A stretch of 64,000 nucleotides of DNA from Nemertoderma westbladi (lineage: Eukaryota > Xenacoelomorpha > Nemertodermatida > Nemertodermatidae), in assembly GCA_032718475.1 (NCBI GenBank), contig JAUCBJ010001139.1, positions 1-64,000 of the forward strand, read 5' to 3'. A program made the translations under genes and the position numbers. The notes beneath the pieces are model-generated. The model was given only the letters and a program-made list of their open reading frames with translations, did not search any database and was not told the DNA's origin. This document shows positions 46,301-56,990 of this stretch, one piece after another; position 1 is the stretch's first letter, and the number at the start of each line of letters is the position of its first letter.

Positions 46301-47198
46301 GGAGGCGGAGAAACAGCGGTCTTCCCGCAGCGGAAACGTCGCTAAACGTATCGCTATGTTCCAATCCCGTGACGTTTCCTCCATGGAGTTACCCGAGTCT
46401 CAACCAAATATAATCTCCACTGCTGACGAAACGGAAACGCTTGTGGATGTTGTTTTGTCTACGAAGCAACAGACCTCAGATACTCTGGATCAGCAGCACT
46501 CATTGCGATCGCAGTCCAATCCGGTGGCACCACACTCAGCAGCACCACACTCTGTGGCACCCCATACGGTGGCACCACATACGGTGGCACCCCATACGGT
46601 GGCACCCCATACGGTGGCACCCCATACGGTGGCACCCCATACGGTGGCACCACATTCAATAGCACCCCATGCGGTGGCACCCCATACGGTGGCAGCACAT
46701 TCAATAGCACCCCATGCGGTGGCACGCCATACGGTGGTACCACACTCAGCAGCACCACACTCAGTGACACCCCATGCGGTGGCACCACATACAGTGGCAC
46801 CACACTCAGTGAAACCCCATGCGGTGGCACCACACTCAGTGACACCCCATGCGGTGGCACCACACTCAGTGACACCCCATGCGGTGGCACCACACTCAGT
46901 AGTGCCACCCCATCCCATTCCACCACACTCAATGTTAGCCAACCGACAGACCCGTACACCCGAGGTTTCCCCAATGCGGCACCACTCCTTACTAGACACC
47001 AGCAGCCCCCAGACTGTCTCCCGTCCCACACAGAGACGCAACTCATCCTCGGCCGTCATCAGCGCCCCTCCACCTTCGCGTGCGCCCCCTAGCGGCAGAC
47101 CGCTGAAGGACGACCAACTGTTGCAGCTTAGACGCCGTTCTGGGGGTGTGGCGGCTCTAGCACTGCAGTTTGCCGACAGAAATACCGACTCTTTCTAG
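43302..47198 (+). CDS. cobl-like: Cordon-bleu-like actin regulator, intronless
   Basis: 1298 codons, start context GCCTAATGG. Residues ~9-165 match the cordon-bleu ubiquitin-like domain (EIYVTLPQGERVTEIVSANI, then MDILIHLSKKYSLIPAEYYL, and SVRLQVIFPNTSRLLFRVNP). Residues ~372-379 are KKRQAPPPP, the KRRAP-type motif found just after that domain in vertebrate Cobl, with a second Pro motif KGKAPAPPIN at ~408. The rest is disordered, Ser/Pro-rich, with two tandem peptide repeats (separate entries). Vertebrate Cobl nucleates actin through C-terminal WH2 motifs; here only LKDDQLLQLRRRSGGVAAL near the end is faintly WH2-like, so actin binding is unproven. No introns interrupt the frame, unlike vertebrate COBL. 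An AATAAA follows at 47306. Acts in the cytoplasm if the family role holds. Confidence 0.85.
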   Translation: MATGIRENETEIYVTLPQGERVTEIVSANIPVMDILIHLSKKYSLIPAEYYLYCGDDTCKTRPSANITLTTCNSTNFHIVPRNNEIQKKVKTPGFEESVRLQVIFPNTSRLLFRVNPKIPIVDNILPVVCDRKQLNPIDWVFELPSDPGNPINLQCCLDDFQTRELVLTQRISVSTSSCTPGEDDEYFGSIAGPGQPISQPSMLPIPTYRDHRCSFSSGIEAPDLERRSEGESSDECLQRRSVSMSNLSQPKKDKKKLKSFRNWFPFFHKKKTNKSKLKDIPLNSSSLPRPGSLGGVSRTSSTSSSIYKRNVTPSRAKYRNPSVAVSTPDLLGDSDRGRLSLESRPEPIGGSGDIPLYAGNSWHSTSTKVTKKRQAPPPPVLPSLDTNKPSAKSCTSISDNFLAKVSHGKGKAPAPPINRLNRKSRAKSIDGADIVSSYFPLAAPSRTPRMDSPPTFEPPPPPTSDPPGEPLSIRRLHATGRIAVHMSQEDINSLGLSDSVGLSDSVSLSSRDSRSDDDDSFDGVSSSTISETQLGLELDNVIREAERLLASRQEAMVQTDVSVNLLHPSVFFPPMSLPTESPCLPLDAVDCLPTPGGSVDTDASTPTRQSPDISDTPQYETHKRNSVVINSGASEILNIIQVKHNETFNIPKVDLIYSTDYVVPVAATDILPIVPLKEATLTDATGIPPPPGFIDDNNAPPEGTTTPPDGATFPLDDATLPLDGATLPPDGTTLPLDGATSPSNGATLPPDGATVPPDGATVPPDGATLPLDGATLPTDGTTLPLDGVTSPSHGATLPPDGATLPPDDATSPVGEDSLLFSSKHSDCIPTNRSLSPQLDCLTDDGSTTVEEDADNSEYINNRVDPTHAASQSPPVVEECRTDHLESAPKDDKFRVTASNTDYFQDTLNDVSDSELRSDNQLGDPAKPLVNNGFIGNGVVTDIYDIFGEGVQPGSEGIVSEVIPTKTISYKRSTRERVTSDSSVAPPSVIINTVIPPSMVEAEKQRSSRSGNVAKRIAMFQSRDVSSMELPESQPNIISTADETETLVDVVLSTKQQTSDTLDQQHSLRSQSNPVAPHSAAPHSVAPHTVAPHTVAPHTVAPHTVAPHTVAPHTVAPHSIAPHAVAPHTVAAHSIAPHAVARHTVVPHSAAPHSVTPHAVAPHTVAPHSVKPHAVAPHSVTPHAVAPHSVTPHAVAPHSVVPPHPIPPHSMLANRQTRTPEVSPMRHHSLLDTSSPQTVSRPTQRRNSSSAVISAPPPSRAPPSGRPLKDDQLLQLRRRSGGVAALALQFADRNTDSF
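45405..45740 (+). repeat. In-frame minisatellite, (PPDGATLPLDGAT)n in Cobl-like protein
   Basis: About fifteen 21-bp units encoding 7-residue variants of PPDGATL, residues ~702-812 of the Cobl-like protein. The unit length is a multiple of three, so changes in copy number keep the frame. Long frames on the minus strand and in plus frame 1 over the same place are shadows. Confidence 0.9.
46523..46905 (+). repeat. In-frame minisatellite, (VAPHT)n in Cobl-like protein
   Basis: About 26 pentapeptide units of VAPHT/VAPHS/VTPHA encoded by 15-bp repeats such as GTGGCACCCCATACG, residues ~1074-1201. Near-identical runs at 46556-46650 point to recent expansion. Confidence 0.92.
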
Positions 47199-47305
47199 CC
47201 GCTTTCTAGTCTTTCTAGAGCTTCCTAGTTCTCTGCTTTACCTATGGCAGCGCGCCTGCTGTTGTGCATAATAATAACATAGTTTATATTGTAGTTCAAG
47301 TTTCA

Positions 47306-47311
47306 AATAAA
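47306..47311 (+). promoter_or_regulatory. Poly(A) signal of the Cobl-like gene
   Basis: AATAAA 108 bp after the stop codon, the first such hexamer on the sense strand. Confidence 0.65.
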
Positions 47312-47451
47312 TATATACAAAATTAACATATAAATATTGTACAGATGTAGTTGAATGAAGTTATCAGATACACCATGTCGTTCTGGAATATAATATGTTA
47401 ATTCAGTGACCTTCCCACCCCCACCTCAGCTTATTTGTCTACAAATCTAAA

Positions 47452-47531
47452 AGATAGTTTCACCTCACAACTTAATGAAAGCGAAAATAAAAATTCTGGC
47501 TCACCCAGAAGGAGGGGGGAGGTGAAACTAT
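47452..47531. repeat. Short inverted repeat GATAGTTTCACCTC
   Basis: GATAGTTTCACCTC at 47452-47465 and its reverse complement at 47518-47531 would form a 14-bp stem with a ~50-nt loop. It is downstream of the Cobl-like poly(A) signal, so it is probably a small MITE or chance, not part of the mRNA. Confidence 0.5.
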
Positions 47532-47639
47532 CTCTGCTTCAAATTTCATATAATCTCATTAATTGTGGCCTTTTTACAAATTCTGAACTGAATTCAAAAT
47601 ACGATTTAATTCAAACTATCTACATTTCAAACGTGCTGT

Positions 47640-50240
47640 GATTTGTTACAATTAGTGAGGGAGACCTTAAATGCAACACTATATTCCAGAACATGGCGTA
47701 AATGAAACGGTATGGGTATTTGAGGCCATTTGAATAGTATATTGTGTCAGGCAATTTAGTTGGAATTCCACCCCAGCCGTATTTTTTTGCGCAAAGTTTC
47801 AACCAAACACACCCACACTTGCACCTCACCCATCCCTCTGTCTGTGTGGTGCGCCATTTAGTTTGGTATCGTATTTCACTCACTTTTTTGCCATTTGTTA
47901 AAATGTAACTACTATTTGAATGGCCCCTTTACTTTGTTAAAAACTTAGTTTGTAATTCCGAAATTCTTGAATTTAATCAATTATAATTAACCTTCCGCAC
48001 ATTAAGGACAATTTATATTTTATTTTTTTTTTATTTATTTTATTTTGATTTTGGTCTGTAATTTTATTGTGATTAAGGGATATAAATTTTATATCTTAGA
48101 ATGTTTTTAATAATTTATATTTTTTTATGTACCGGTGTCTCATTGGATTAATTATTAAGTATCAATGTTATACAAATAGCCCTAAATGAAAGTGGAATAA
48201 TGCAGATAGTTAAACCTTTTAACTGTAATTAATAATCGTGCCACAATTAGTAATTTCATAATTTATATTTAATTAATGCTGTTGTTTGATATACAAATTT
48301 ACTGAACTCAATGAAGTGATTTTTATGATAATTATAAAAATATTATCTATCTTGCGGAGATATGTAAATTATTATTCACTGTATATATATAGTAATTAAT
48401 TACCTATATAGGTTGTTTATTTCATTTTGGTAACAAATTATAACACGAGTGAGGCCTTCGTGCAGCAAAAGCTGAAAGCCATCTTTGCGAACAATTATAA
48501 TTATACTATGGCTACTATAATATAGTATATGGTTATATTATTGGCTTCCGACACACACACAGTGACACACAGACTTTTAGAAAACGGCCTTAGTTTAATT
48601 CTAACAGTTCGCTGATGGCTCGCTGTTTTGACTCGCCCCACAAATACATTTCCGCTATAATTTATTTGTAGCTCGTAATTATTTTTCCATGGCACATCTT
48701 TTAATAATTTTGGCACGTGAATTAATATTTCTGGCAGATTTTTTTCACAACGTTTGGTACCGTTAGTTAAAATAGTTTGTTGTTAATCAATCATCTATTG
48801 TTTTGGTTACATAAGTCTGCTTATTTGTATTAATATCGTTTCCCCCCAATTGATTAAATTATTTTCCAGTATTATAATAGAAACATGTTCCGTTTCTCTT
48901 TAATAGAATACATACCAGCAAAAATAAATTATGTGCCAGTATAATTAAATATTGTATGCCAGTTTAATAAAAAATGTGCCATTTTGATATTATTCCTTTA
49001 AACTGTGCCACGTTCAGTATTTAACATTAATATTTAAAAAAATATTAAATATTCATAATATTAAGAAGAGAGGCAATTGCTTTCAGTTTACGATAACTCA
49101 TTGTTAACGTCTTGATAGGCCGTTTATAAGTAGAATAGCCTTCAAACCGTATCCTTCAACCGTGGTTTAAGGGGTTTGTTGTTGAAATACCGGGATCTGA
49201 GCAGAAAGTGTCAATCAGCCAATATCCCCAATCCAATGAATTTCAGTATTTCCTTATGTTATTATTTATGAAAGTCTTGTTATGGTTATAATGCCGGGCT
49301 GAGTTGTAATCCTGTCTGACGTAATGAAATGAAACATTATCAATATAAACTCCTCAGGTGTGGCTCATCCTGGTCCCCATAATGAAAACGACACAGTTTA
49401 TAGGGATAATTACACTTTTTTCAGCCAAATTTATTCTGAGTGTAAAATAGAAATACGACTGATTAAATTTATGAAATTAAAAAAAGACTTCCACAAGGTT
49501 TATCGTTCAGAGCAATAAAATATACCATACACAGGGACAGAAAGTCAAAGACTCAACGATGGTTGTCGTGGTACAATGGTCATAGCAGACTGACAAATTG
49601 ACAGTTCAGGTAGTTAATAGCAGAGGTACCGGTAGTATTTTATCAGCAAAATCTTTTAATAATTTTTTAAACTAATGTAAATTATTTGAAAAGAAATCTG
49701 CGAGCGAAACCAGCAATGTAATTTTGAAGTTATTTTTACCGGAAAATCTTGCATTTGTTTCAAATATCGATAATATCGATAGTGTACCTGTCTGTGTATT
49801 ATGTCACTTCTGTACAATTTCCACCTTTTCTTTTCCCGGATATTTTCTCCCAAACAGTGCTCCCGGGAGTTCGTCACCATTATGTTGTGTTTCTTAAAGA
49901 ACCATCCCTCTTTGATGATTTCTTGTGCTGTTTTTACCGGCTGCGTTTTTTAACACATAAAACAAGTGATGCATTTTTTGTTTCAAAAATACCGAAAAAT
50001 AATAAAAAATTTCGCGATTTTTTACACAAAAAATGCCATAACTTTTTTGAAACAAAATTTCAAAGTTCTTTAACCAACACAATTTTTCCGCGGAATATTC
50101 CTCTACATAATTCTGCAAACAGAACGAAAATCGGTTGAGTAGTTAAAAAGTAGATATAAAGTGTCCCAAAAAAGCCAACGCGAGAAAAATGACATTTTAA
50201 TTTCCTCCTGATTACAACTAACCAAACATGTAGACTTGGG
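47640..50240. other. Intergenic, AT-rich, nothing recognised
   Basis: Only short unconvincing ORFs. The longest (129 codons at 49749-50138) is Phe/Lys-rich with no motif and has AT-rich codon use like the flanking DNA. Confidence 0.5.
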
Positions 50241-50249
50241 GTGAAGGTG

Positions 50250-50279
<30 letters not shown>
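50250..50279. repeat. Homopolymer C(20)A(10)
   Basis: A run of C followed directly by a run of A. The exact length is likely uncertain in the assembly. Confidence 0.8.
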
Positions 50280-50281
<2 letters not shown>

Positions 50282-50930
50282 TAAATCCTTATTTTGTTTA
50301 ATGGCGAATCCGAATAAAGGTAAGTTCTGACTTGTCAAGTTATAAATCTGTATAACCGTAACCGGTTTTATAACTATAACCGTATTTCCCTAAGTAATTT
50401 AATTACCTATTTCAAGCCTATACACTACTTAAATAATTAAACTTATTAAATAATTAAACTAATTAAATAATTAATTAGCTCTAAATACTCTAAGTAGGCC
50501 TACCTGTCTTTTTATAATAATTTACTTGTCATTAAGTGACAAACAAAAATGCTTTTACATCCAAACAAAAGGGAAATCCTGAAATTCCACTGTTCTTATC
50601 CGATTCCCACTACTTTCCTTTACTGCACTCTGTTGCTTAAAAGCAACACGGCTTATTTTGCGCCTCAGAATTACAAACGAACCTGTAAATAATTTGCAAT
50701 AATACATGTAATAGGTGCAGGATATACAAAAAATTCCGTTATTATTTTGTAAAATAAAATTAAAAAATTATAAAATTATCGCAGGAATAAAAAAAAAGCC
50801 GAACTAAAGACACACTTAGGCCTATAATCTAAAAATCACAATTATCTTTAACAGTAGGCCTATTAATGAACGGTAGATTTTTTTGCCCTATATTTTTTAC
50901 TCTTTTTGCCATATATTTTTTACTTAAGGG

Positions 50931-50948
50931 GGGGGGGGGGGGGGGGGG
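50931..50948. repeat. Homopolymer G(18)
   Basis: A G run bordered by AAGG and TAACACCCCC. Similar G/C runs occur at 38970-38996, 39207-39229 and 42824-42839. Confidence 0.8.
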
Positions 50949-52169
50949 TAACACCCCCAAACATCACATTTTTGTGTCTCTGGACCATAAATTTGGGTGG
51001 AAATTATTTTTTGTGCTACTAAACATCGTCTGGACTGTGTGAGAATAATCAAACCAAATATTTTTAAGATTGGCCCCAAAATGGCTTCGTAGTGGCCAAA
51101 GGTGTCTTTTTGCGCCAAGGGCTATTTCTCCACCAATACTTGTTGAAATTTGGAATATAGGTTCAGAAGAACCCTGCATCCAATTCTTCTGAACAAATTT
51201 TGCCTCAAATGCTCTGGAGCCGTTTTAATACAAAATGGCCCCAAAAAGGGGCCTTTTTGGGCCTTTTTGATATAAAAATGCTTCAGGTCATTTCCAACCA
51301 AATTTGTTCAGTAGAAGTATGGAGAAGGGTAACCTTAACATGTGTACCAAATTTCAACTCATTTCAGTTAAAATTGGCGGAGAAATAGTATTTCCCATGA
51401 AAAAACGTCATTCTGAGATATGGGTGTTTAAAGTTTAAGGAACAATTCAAACCTTCCCGCTATTTTAGATAATACCATATTTCTATGTTCAACAATAATT
51501 TGTCAAAAATGAACGAAATTCAACGAATTTTTCACGCTTGTTAAACATATAACTAGTAAAACAACATTTATAGAATTTTAATCATATCTGTACCGTGATA
51601 GCCTTTTTTATGAAAATAGCCCGGTGGCTCAAACTCACGAAAAGTGGACAAAAAAATTTTTTGTAAAAAAAAACAATTTCCCAAAGTATGTAATATTATA
51701 TATCACCAGAAAGCTCTCGATGCGCTGAATTCAATGGTGGTAATTTCCCAATAGCCCCGACCTCATGGTAACAAATAATTGAGAAAAACTGATGTCCATT
51801 CCTGTAACACTTGTCCCACAATGTAACGCCCGATATCAGCCAATCAGAGCCCTTGAATGGCGATTTCCGGTGCCGGTAACAATTTGTCCCACCATGTAAC
51901 ACCAGTTGTAATTACACTGAAATGTTAAATTAACCTAGATTTCGTCTCCGAGTGGGAGCTATGCAGCCATACCTGATCCCAGTAACACCTCCCAATAAAG
52001 CTTATTTGAAAATATAATCAATCTTAATAAATCATTATGGTCCTTATTTCTGTTTATTACTTATTATTCTATTAAGACTGTTTAATACTATGACTTTCTG
52101 TTTACTATTAAGTTTATAACTGTTATATCACTATAGCAGAGCAGTTAGTCAAAACCTGTAAATTGTTCA

Positions 52170-52395
52170 TCAGTTTCATCTCCACCCTCCACAGATCCTC
52201 CTGTACTTCACACTCTGTCTCCCACACCCCCCACATATCCTCCTGTACTTCCCACTCCATCTTTCCCACCATCCACAGATCCTCCTGAGCTCCCCACTCC
52301 GTCTCCCACATCCTCCACAGATCCTCCTGTACTTCCCACTCCGTCTCCCACACCCTCCACAGATCCTCCTGTACTTCCTACTCCGTCTCACTCGC
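52170..52395. repeat. Minisatellite, ~48-bp unit, about 4-5 copies
   Basis: Unit CACAGATCCTCCTGTACTTC, CCACTCCGTCTCCCACACCC. It lies 3' of the transposase remnant. The overlapping minus-strand frames with repeated EVQEDLWRMWETEW are by-products. Confidence 0.85.
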
Positions 52396-52587
52396 TTCTC
52401 CTCTCGCACGCCGAACTACTCCTCTCGCTCCTCCGATTGCTCCCCTTGCACCTCTACCTTTCTGACCTCAAACTGCTCCCCTCACAACTCTAACATTCTG
52501 CCCGCCCACCTCTAACACCTCCTCTTGCACTTATACCGCTATCCCCTGCCTCGCCACCTCCACCGATATCTCTCACGTCTCCCTTCC

Positions 52588-53001
52588 TTACATCATCAAC
52601 ATCCAGTTTTCCATCTTCCATTCTTCTTCAATAGTTTCAATGACACCTTCCGCCTGAGACACATGGACTACCACGCCATGCTCGATGCAGAATAATGGAC
52701 TTACTTTCTTACAAGAAATATTTATCATATAGATATCGCCACCCTGGTTATATATAATCTCGTGGGCCTTTCCAATTCCCTGGATGGGGCCTATGTTACT
52801 TGGTATGGTATCCTTTACCAGTTCCACATCATTAGCCGAGTATGAAAATATCTTGGTTTTAAAACGAGATTTCAGCATGGCAATTATGTCATTGAAGCTA
52901 GGGGTATCGCCATCAATGTGCATGCCAATAATGTTTGACAATGTCCTCTTAATCGTTCCACCAACTCCATCCGCTGGGCCCTTCCCGTGACCAGCTTCCA
53001 A
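52588..53001 (-). pseudogene. Truncated transposase-like ORF, same family as the 16.4-19.2 kb gene
   Basis: 137 codons beginning MEAGHGKGPADGVGGTIKRT. The block GHGKGPADGVGGTIKR aligns with HFKGPHDGIGGGLKRK of the 16-19 kb protein, and both are followed by about 100 residues ending in a short acidic tail. Upstream on the minus strand there is no matching DFSQNYR or WSDG..QFK segment, so only the C-terminal portion remains. The ATG at 53001 is an internal Met, not a true start. Confidence 0.75.
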
Positions 53002-53589
53002 ATATAACGGATTTTCTTATTCTTAGCCTTAGCAATTTCATTAAATATAAATACAATTAATTGTCCTATTATTGCGGTTCTACTAAAGTGTTACAGGTGA
53101 GACATGTCCTACTCTGTAGCCCAAATTTATTCGATTTACATGTTACATGTGGGACGTCCCGCCCAGTAACGATTTTTTGTGTTACAAGCCTTTGTTACAG
53201 GTGGGACAAAGCTCATGCTGATAAATGTAAAAGCAACTAAAGTCTATTCCACAGTCAATTGTTGCCACAAATGATTACTCACGCAATAGACCAAGAACTT
53301 GGCTATCTGCTGATATTAGAATCTTCATATCACGTTTGTTAGAACTGATACTAGAGCATGGTAAAGCAGTGCACTTGGTGTTACACATGGGACAATCCTA
53401 ATTGACATAATCGACTCGCACGTATAAAACCAGCTATATCTCTGGTTGTGTTTTGTATTTTTTCGTAAATCTTGAATGTTCAACTTCCCGAAGACTTTCC
53501 TTTCAAATAAGAATTTAGTTTATAGAATCCCAATAAAAACCTTTTGGTGAATTCATGTGTTCCCGTTTGGGACAAGTAATTGTCAAAAA

Positions 53590-55440
53590 TATGGGTATAT
53601 TATCTATTGTTTTATTTAAATATGATATCAATAAAACAATTTGGTAGTTATTCCATTGTATTCCTCTATTATTTTACTTTAAAATGAGCTATAACTTGTT
53701 GAAATACACCCAGTAGATGTCAAAATACATCCCCCAGAATACAATCAACTTTTTTGGACAATTGAAAAACCTACATTTTTTAGTACTAAGGGGCCGTCCA
53801 AGTATGACGTCTGCACTTTTCCCCAAAATGTTGACCCCCTCCCTCCCCTAAATCAGATGTCATCAGATAGGCGTTGACCCCCCTCCCCCCCTAAATCAGA
53901 TTAAAAAAAATTTTTTGTAATAAACTAATATATTACCACAGTACCGCAGAACCCCAGTACCTCAGTAGCACGCGTCCGAATCACTGAAACATGGTGACTG
54001 GTAACTGAAACAGAAGGTCGTGCTACGGGCCTTCGGGGGCTTCGAACAATTAAAATAGGTAAGCTACCCTGCAAACAATGTATTGTTAAAAAGCTGTTAT
54101 TAAAATGTTATTTAATGACATAGATAACATTATTTCAAATTGTTAGATTAATGATAAAAAAACTGTAAATTGGCCAAGAAATATGACGTTATATACTAAC
54201 GTTATTATTTCGTTTTTAATAACATTAAAATAACAAAGCCAGGATGTTTACATATATCATTACTTTTATGTTATTCCTTATCATTATTATTGTATTTTTA
54301 TTGACATTTAAATAACAACAGCATAATGTTTATTTAGATCGTTACTTTTATGTTATTTCTTAACATAAAAATATTGTTTGCTAAAGACGTAACGCCGTTC
54401 TGTATATCGTTCTTTATAATTGCCATTGCCAAACCCTTTATTGAAAAATTATATAACCAAGTTAACCAAGTTCAATTATAGAGCTCACAGGACGTAGTCG
54501 ATCGATAAACCAATTATTTTTGTAACTTATATTAATTTTAGCTCCAACAGCTAAGAATCACTACATTAGGTAAGGTAGGCATGCATATGTTCCCTTTCGG
54601 TAAGACGTACGTGCAATAAGTTTCGTATAAATTTGGATATTAAAGATGAATACGAGCTATAACGTTTTTATAAATTTTTTTATTAGTCATTAGACATTTT
54701 CCATACAAGCATAATTATTGTTTCGTACTTTCATTAAAAAAACCGATGTCTTTCAAAATAAATTTAAAACTTTCAAAATAAGTTCTAATATTTTCGTAAA
54801 ATATGTTATGAACAATCGCAGCACTAAAAAATCTGCTAGATTTTTTTGGCATCACAAGCTTTGATTTGATTCCAAAAGCGCCATTGAAAAATGGCTTGGG
54901 GGTAGGGGTTGGATTTGAAAATGGGGAAATGTCAATCCGAGATAATTGCCTTTAAAGTCTGAACCTTCCCGCTCGAAACTGTCTGAAGATGTAATAAACA
55001 AAGAAAGTCTAATTATATTTATCAATAAGAAAGCACAACACCTTGCTAAACTGTAGTCAGTTTCCACTTTTACAGAAATATATTATGTCGGTAGGTTCGG
55101 GTTTTTCATGGTTGCTGATTTAATTTTCGATCCCACGTTTGTTGGCTTCCAGGTTGCCGTGGCGTCGGTTATATTTTGACGGACAGGCAATCAGGCATGT
55201 AGACAAACGTGCTGCGCGAAGGCCCCTTTTTACAGAAAAATATTGACGTATATACCTGCATTATACCCAGTAATATATTATTTAAGTAGTCTTTTACAGA
55301 AATTGAATTTAAATTACATACATCAATTTACATAATTGTGCAAATAGCACATATATATAAGTGAACTACCGGTAACACATTATTATTGTTATATGAAAAG
55401 CTAATTAATAATGTTGAGTGCAACATTTAATTATATAATT
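53590..55440. other. Intergenic, no gene recognised
   Basis: AT-rich, holding at 53790-53900 a segment GGGGCCGTCCAAGTATGACG followed by two GTTGACCCCCTCC.CCCCTAAATCAGA units, a common end type of invertebrate MITEs. Direct motif AATAACA.TATTTAATAACA-type repeats occur at 54085-54370. A single CCTTCGCGCAGCACGT (reverse strand, ~55212) matches the 35-37 kb minisatellite unit. Confidence 0.5.
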
Positions 55441-55499
55441 CTTTAATTGTATTTAATTAACAGTTCTGCAATCCGAATCAATTGCGACTTTCGTTTTAG

Positions 55500-56159
55500 T
55501 TATATTTGGACTGAAAACAAGGGAGGTAATTGCCTTTTGAGGTCGTCCAGGATGTATTTGGCTACCGGAAATTCAGCCATGCTGCTTTCCCCTTCAATAT
55601 TCTTTTTTTCCGCTCTTTGTGCGAGTTTGTTGAGCCTCGAGATGGAATAGATAACCTGCCGCTGTACGGCATTGAGATCTGACTCTAAATCTTTCTTGTA
55701 TATCGCCTTGGTTGGTTTTCCTGCGATCTGGCCGGCTACGTCCTGCATGTTCTTTGCGAACGTCGCCATTTCGGATGTAACATCTGTTATCACGGCGATC
55801 AACTCGTCCAACTCAGTTTGCATGTCGATGAGTCTATTGTCGAGGTCGTCGTCTATGTACTTACGGATCCACTCGAGAACGCGGTTGCTATGGACGACGA
55901 GATCTCTAGTAACCTTGATTATGATCCCCAGTCGGAATATCCTCGCGTGTGTAGCTAGTGTCGGAACTTCTACACGACGCAGACTCTGGTACTTTCGCAC
56001 GGAACACGCCCTATGGATCGCCTCTGCCGCCTTCTCTTTTGCAAATTTCCTCTCCTTTTTATCGATTTCAGCTTTGATGGATTTGTAGAAAGTTGATAAG
56101 TCAACACTTCCCTCTTCCAATGAGATTATAGCTTCTCCAAGCAAAGTCCCCTTCGTCAT
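55500..56159 (-). CDS. Uncharacterised helical protein, single exon
   Basis: 219 codons starting MTKGTLLGEAIISLEEGSVD at 56159. No signal peptide or membrane segment. The sequence is strongly helical with heptad spacing, e.g. KKERKFAKEKAAEAIHRA (about 35-52) and LIDMQTELDELIAVITDVTS (about 110-129), then ISRLNKLAQRAEKKN near residue 175. Codon composition is clearly richer in GC than the surroundings, supporting a real gene. The gene begins 1.66 kb from the first visible SLC66A2 exon, on the opposite strand. I do not recognise a family; a coiled-coil scaffold is possible. Confidence 0.65.
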   Translation of the reverse strand: MTKGTLLGEAIISLEEGSVDLSTFYKSIKAEIDKKERKFAKEKAAEAIHRACSVRKYQSLRRVEVPTLATHARIFRLGIIIKVTRDLVVHSNRVLEWIRKYIDDDLDNRLIDMQTELDELIAVITDVTSEMATFAKNMQDVAGQIAGKPTKAIYKKDLESDLNAVQRQVIYSISRLNKLAQRAEKKNIEGESSMAEFPVAKYILDDLKRQLPPLFSVQI

Positions 56160-56990
56160 AGTCCTTGGGATATTATTTATTCTTATTTTCTTTTTTATAA
56201 TAATTTGATTGTGATGTCGCTGGTAGTCAGTTTTCCCGATGTAAAAGGATTGTTGTATAAAAAGGAAAACAGTTAACGTGGTTTATAGGTTCCTCCCATA
56301 TTGATGAAAATGATGTATTGATATGACGCCAAAATATTTTTCCTCGCAACAAAATATATTGTAAGTGTGAGTTAGTTGGGTAGCTAAATAACATTGAACA
56401 ATTTAATTAGCAGGAAAGCTTATTATTAATGATCGTAGTCTAATTGGTTTGTTAACAGCTAGCTAGCCTGTTTATTTAGCACAGGGTACTAAAACCTTCC
56501 GGCTAGAATGCTCGTTCCCTATTGGCTATCATTGCCGGTGGATGTGTACGCTCGTTCGCTATTGGCGGAGGATGCATCTTTGTGCAAGGCAATAATCGGA
56601 AGGCGGGAGTTATGCTACTGCTGCAATGACTGCAGCTGTGACCTGCATTGAGGCAATTTTCTTAGCTATTAAATTGCTGGTAGTTTTAGTCTGCGTGTGT
56701 GAGGTGGGGATTTGGACTCCAGGGGTGATTTCAAGCTACGGACGTTTTTCCACATCCAATTACTGCAGAAAGGTCCAGATGTTTTTGCTTCTCGGTAATA
56801 TCCTGCTGGAATACAGATCGATAACAATTTATTAAAATCCTCCCTCAATCTAATGTAAACGGGAGAACTGGTCTAGTAGGCTTTGGTGTATTTGTATTGG
56901 GGTTGGTTATGTTATATATTATATATTATGTAATGTTACTCAAATTCTGAATACATTCTGTACAATTATTATGTGTATTAGGTTGAGTTT

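Larger units (their letters stand above)
51640..53590 (-). mobile_element. DNA transposon remnant with GTTACANGTGGGACA subterminal repeats
   Basis: Copies of GTTACA.GTGGGAC (either strand) flank the transposase remnant at 52588-53001. On the left they read as CCTGTAACACTTGTCCCACAATGTAAC and TTTGTCCCACCATGTAACACC (about 51803-51903). On the right are TGTTACATGTGGGACGTCCC, TGTTACAGGTGGGACAAA and TGTTACACATGGGACAA (about 53141-53396) plus weaker copies. I could not define the terminal repeats, so the borders are approximate. The layout parallels the 15.8-20.3 kb element. Confidence 0.65.

Noticed and set aside
45284-47059. Long minus-strand ORFs (178-220 codons) opposite the Cobl-like gene
   Set aside because: They are antisense shadows of the in-frame repeats and of GC-rich coding sequence; the plus frame has recognisable domains.
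49749-50138. 129-codon Phe-rich ORF
   Set aside because: No motif, AT-driven composition like its flanks, and no splice or poly(A) support.
56626-56835. Candidate first exon of SLC66A2 (hydrophobic ORF with FLLLGNILLEY)
   Set aside because: No PQ dipeptide or GG-x-x-PY motif, and no donor site in the phase needed to join the exon at 57824.
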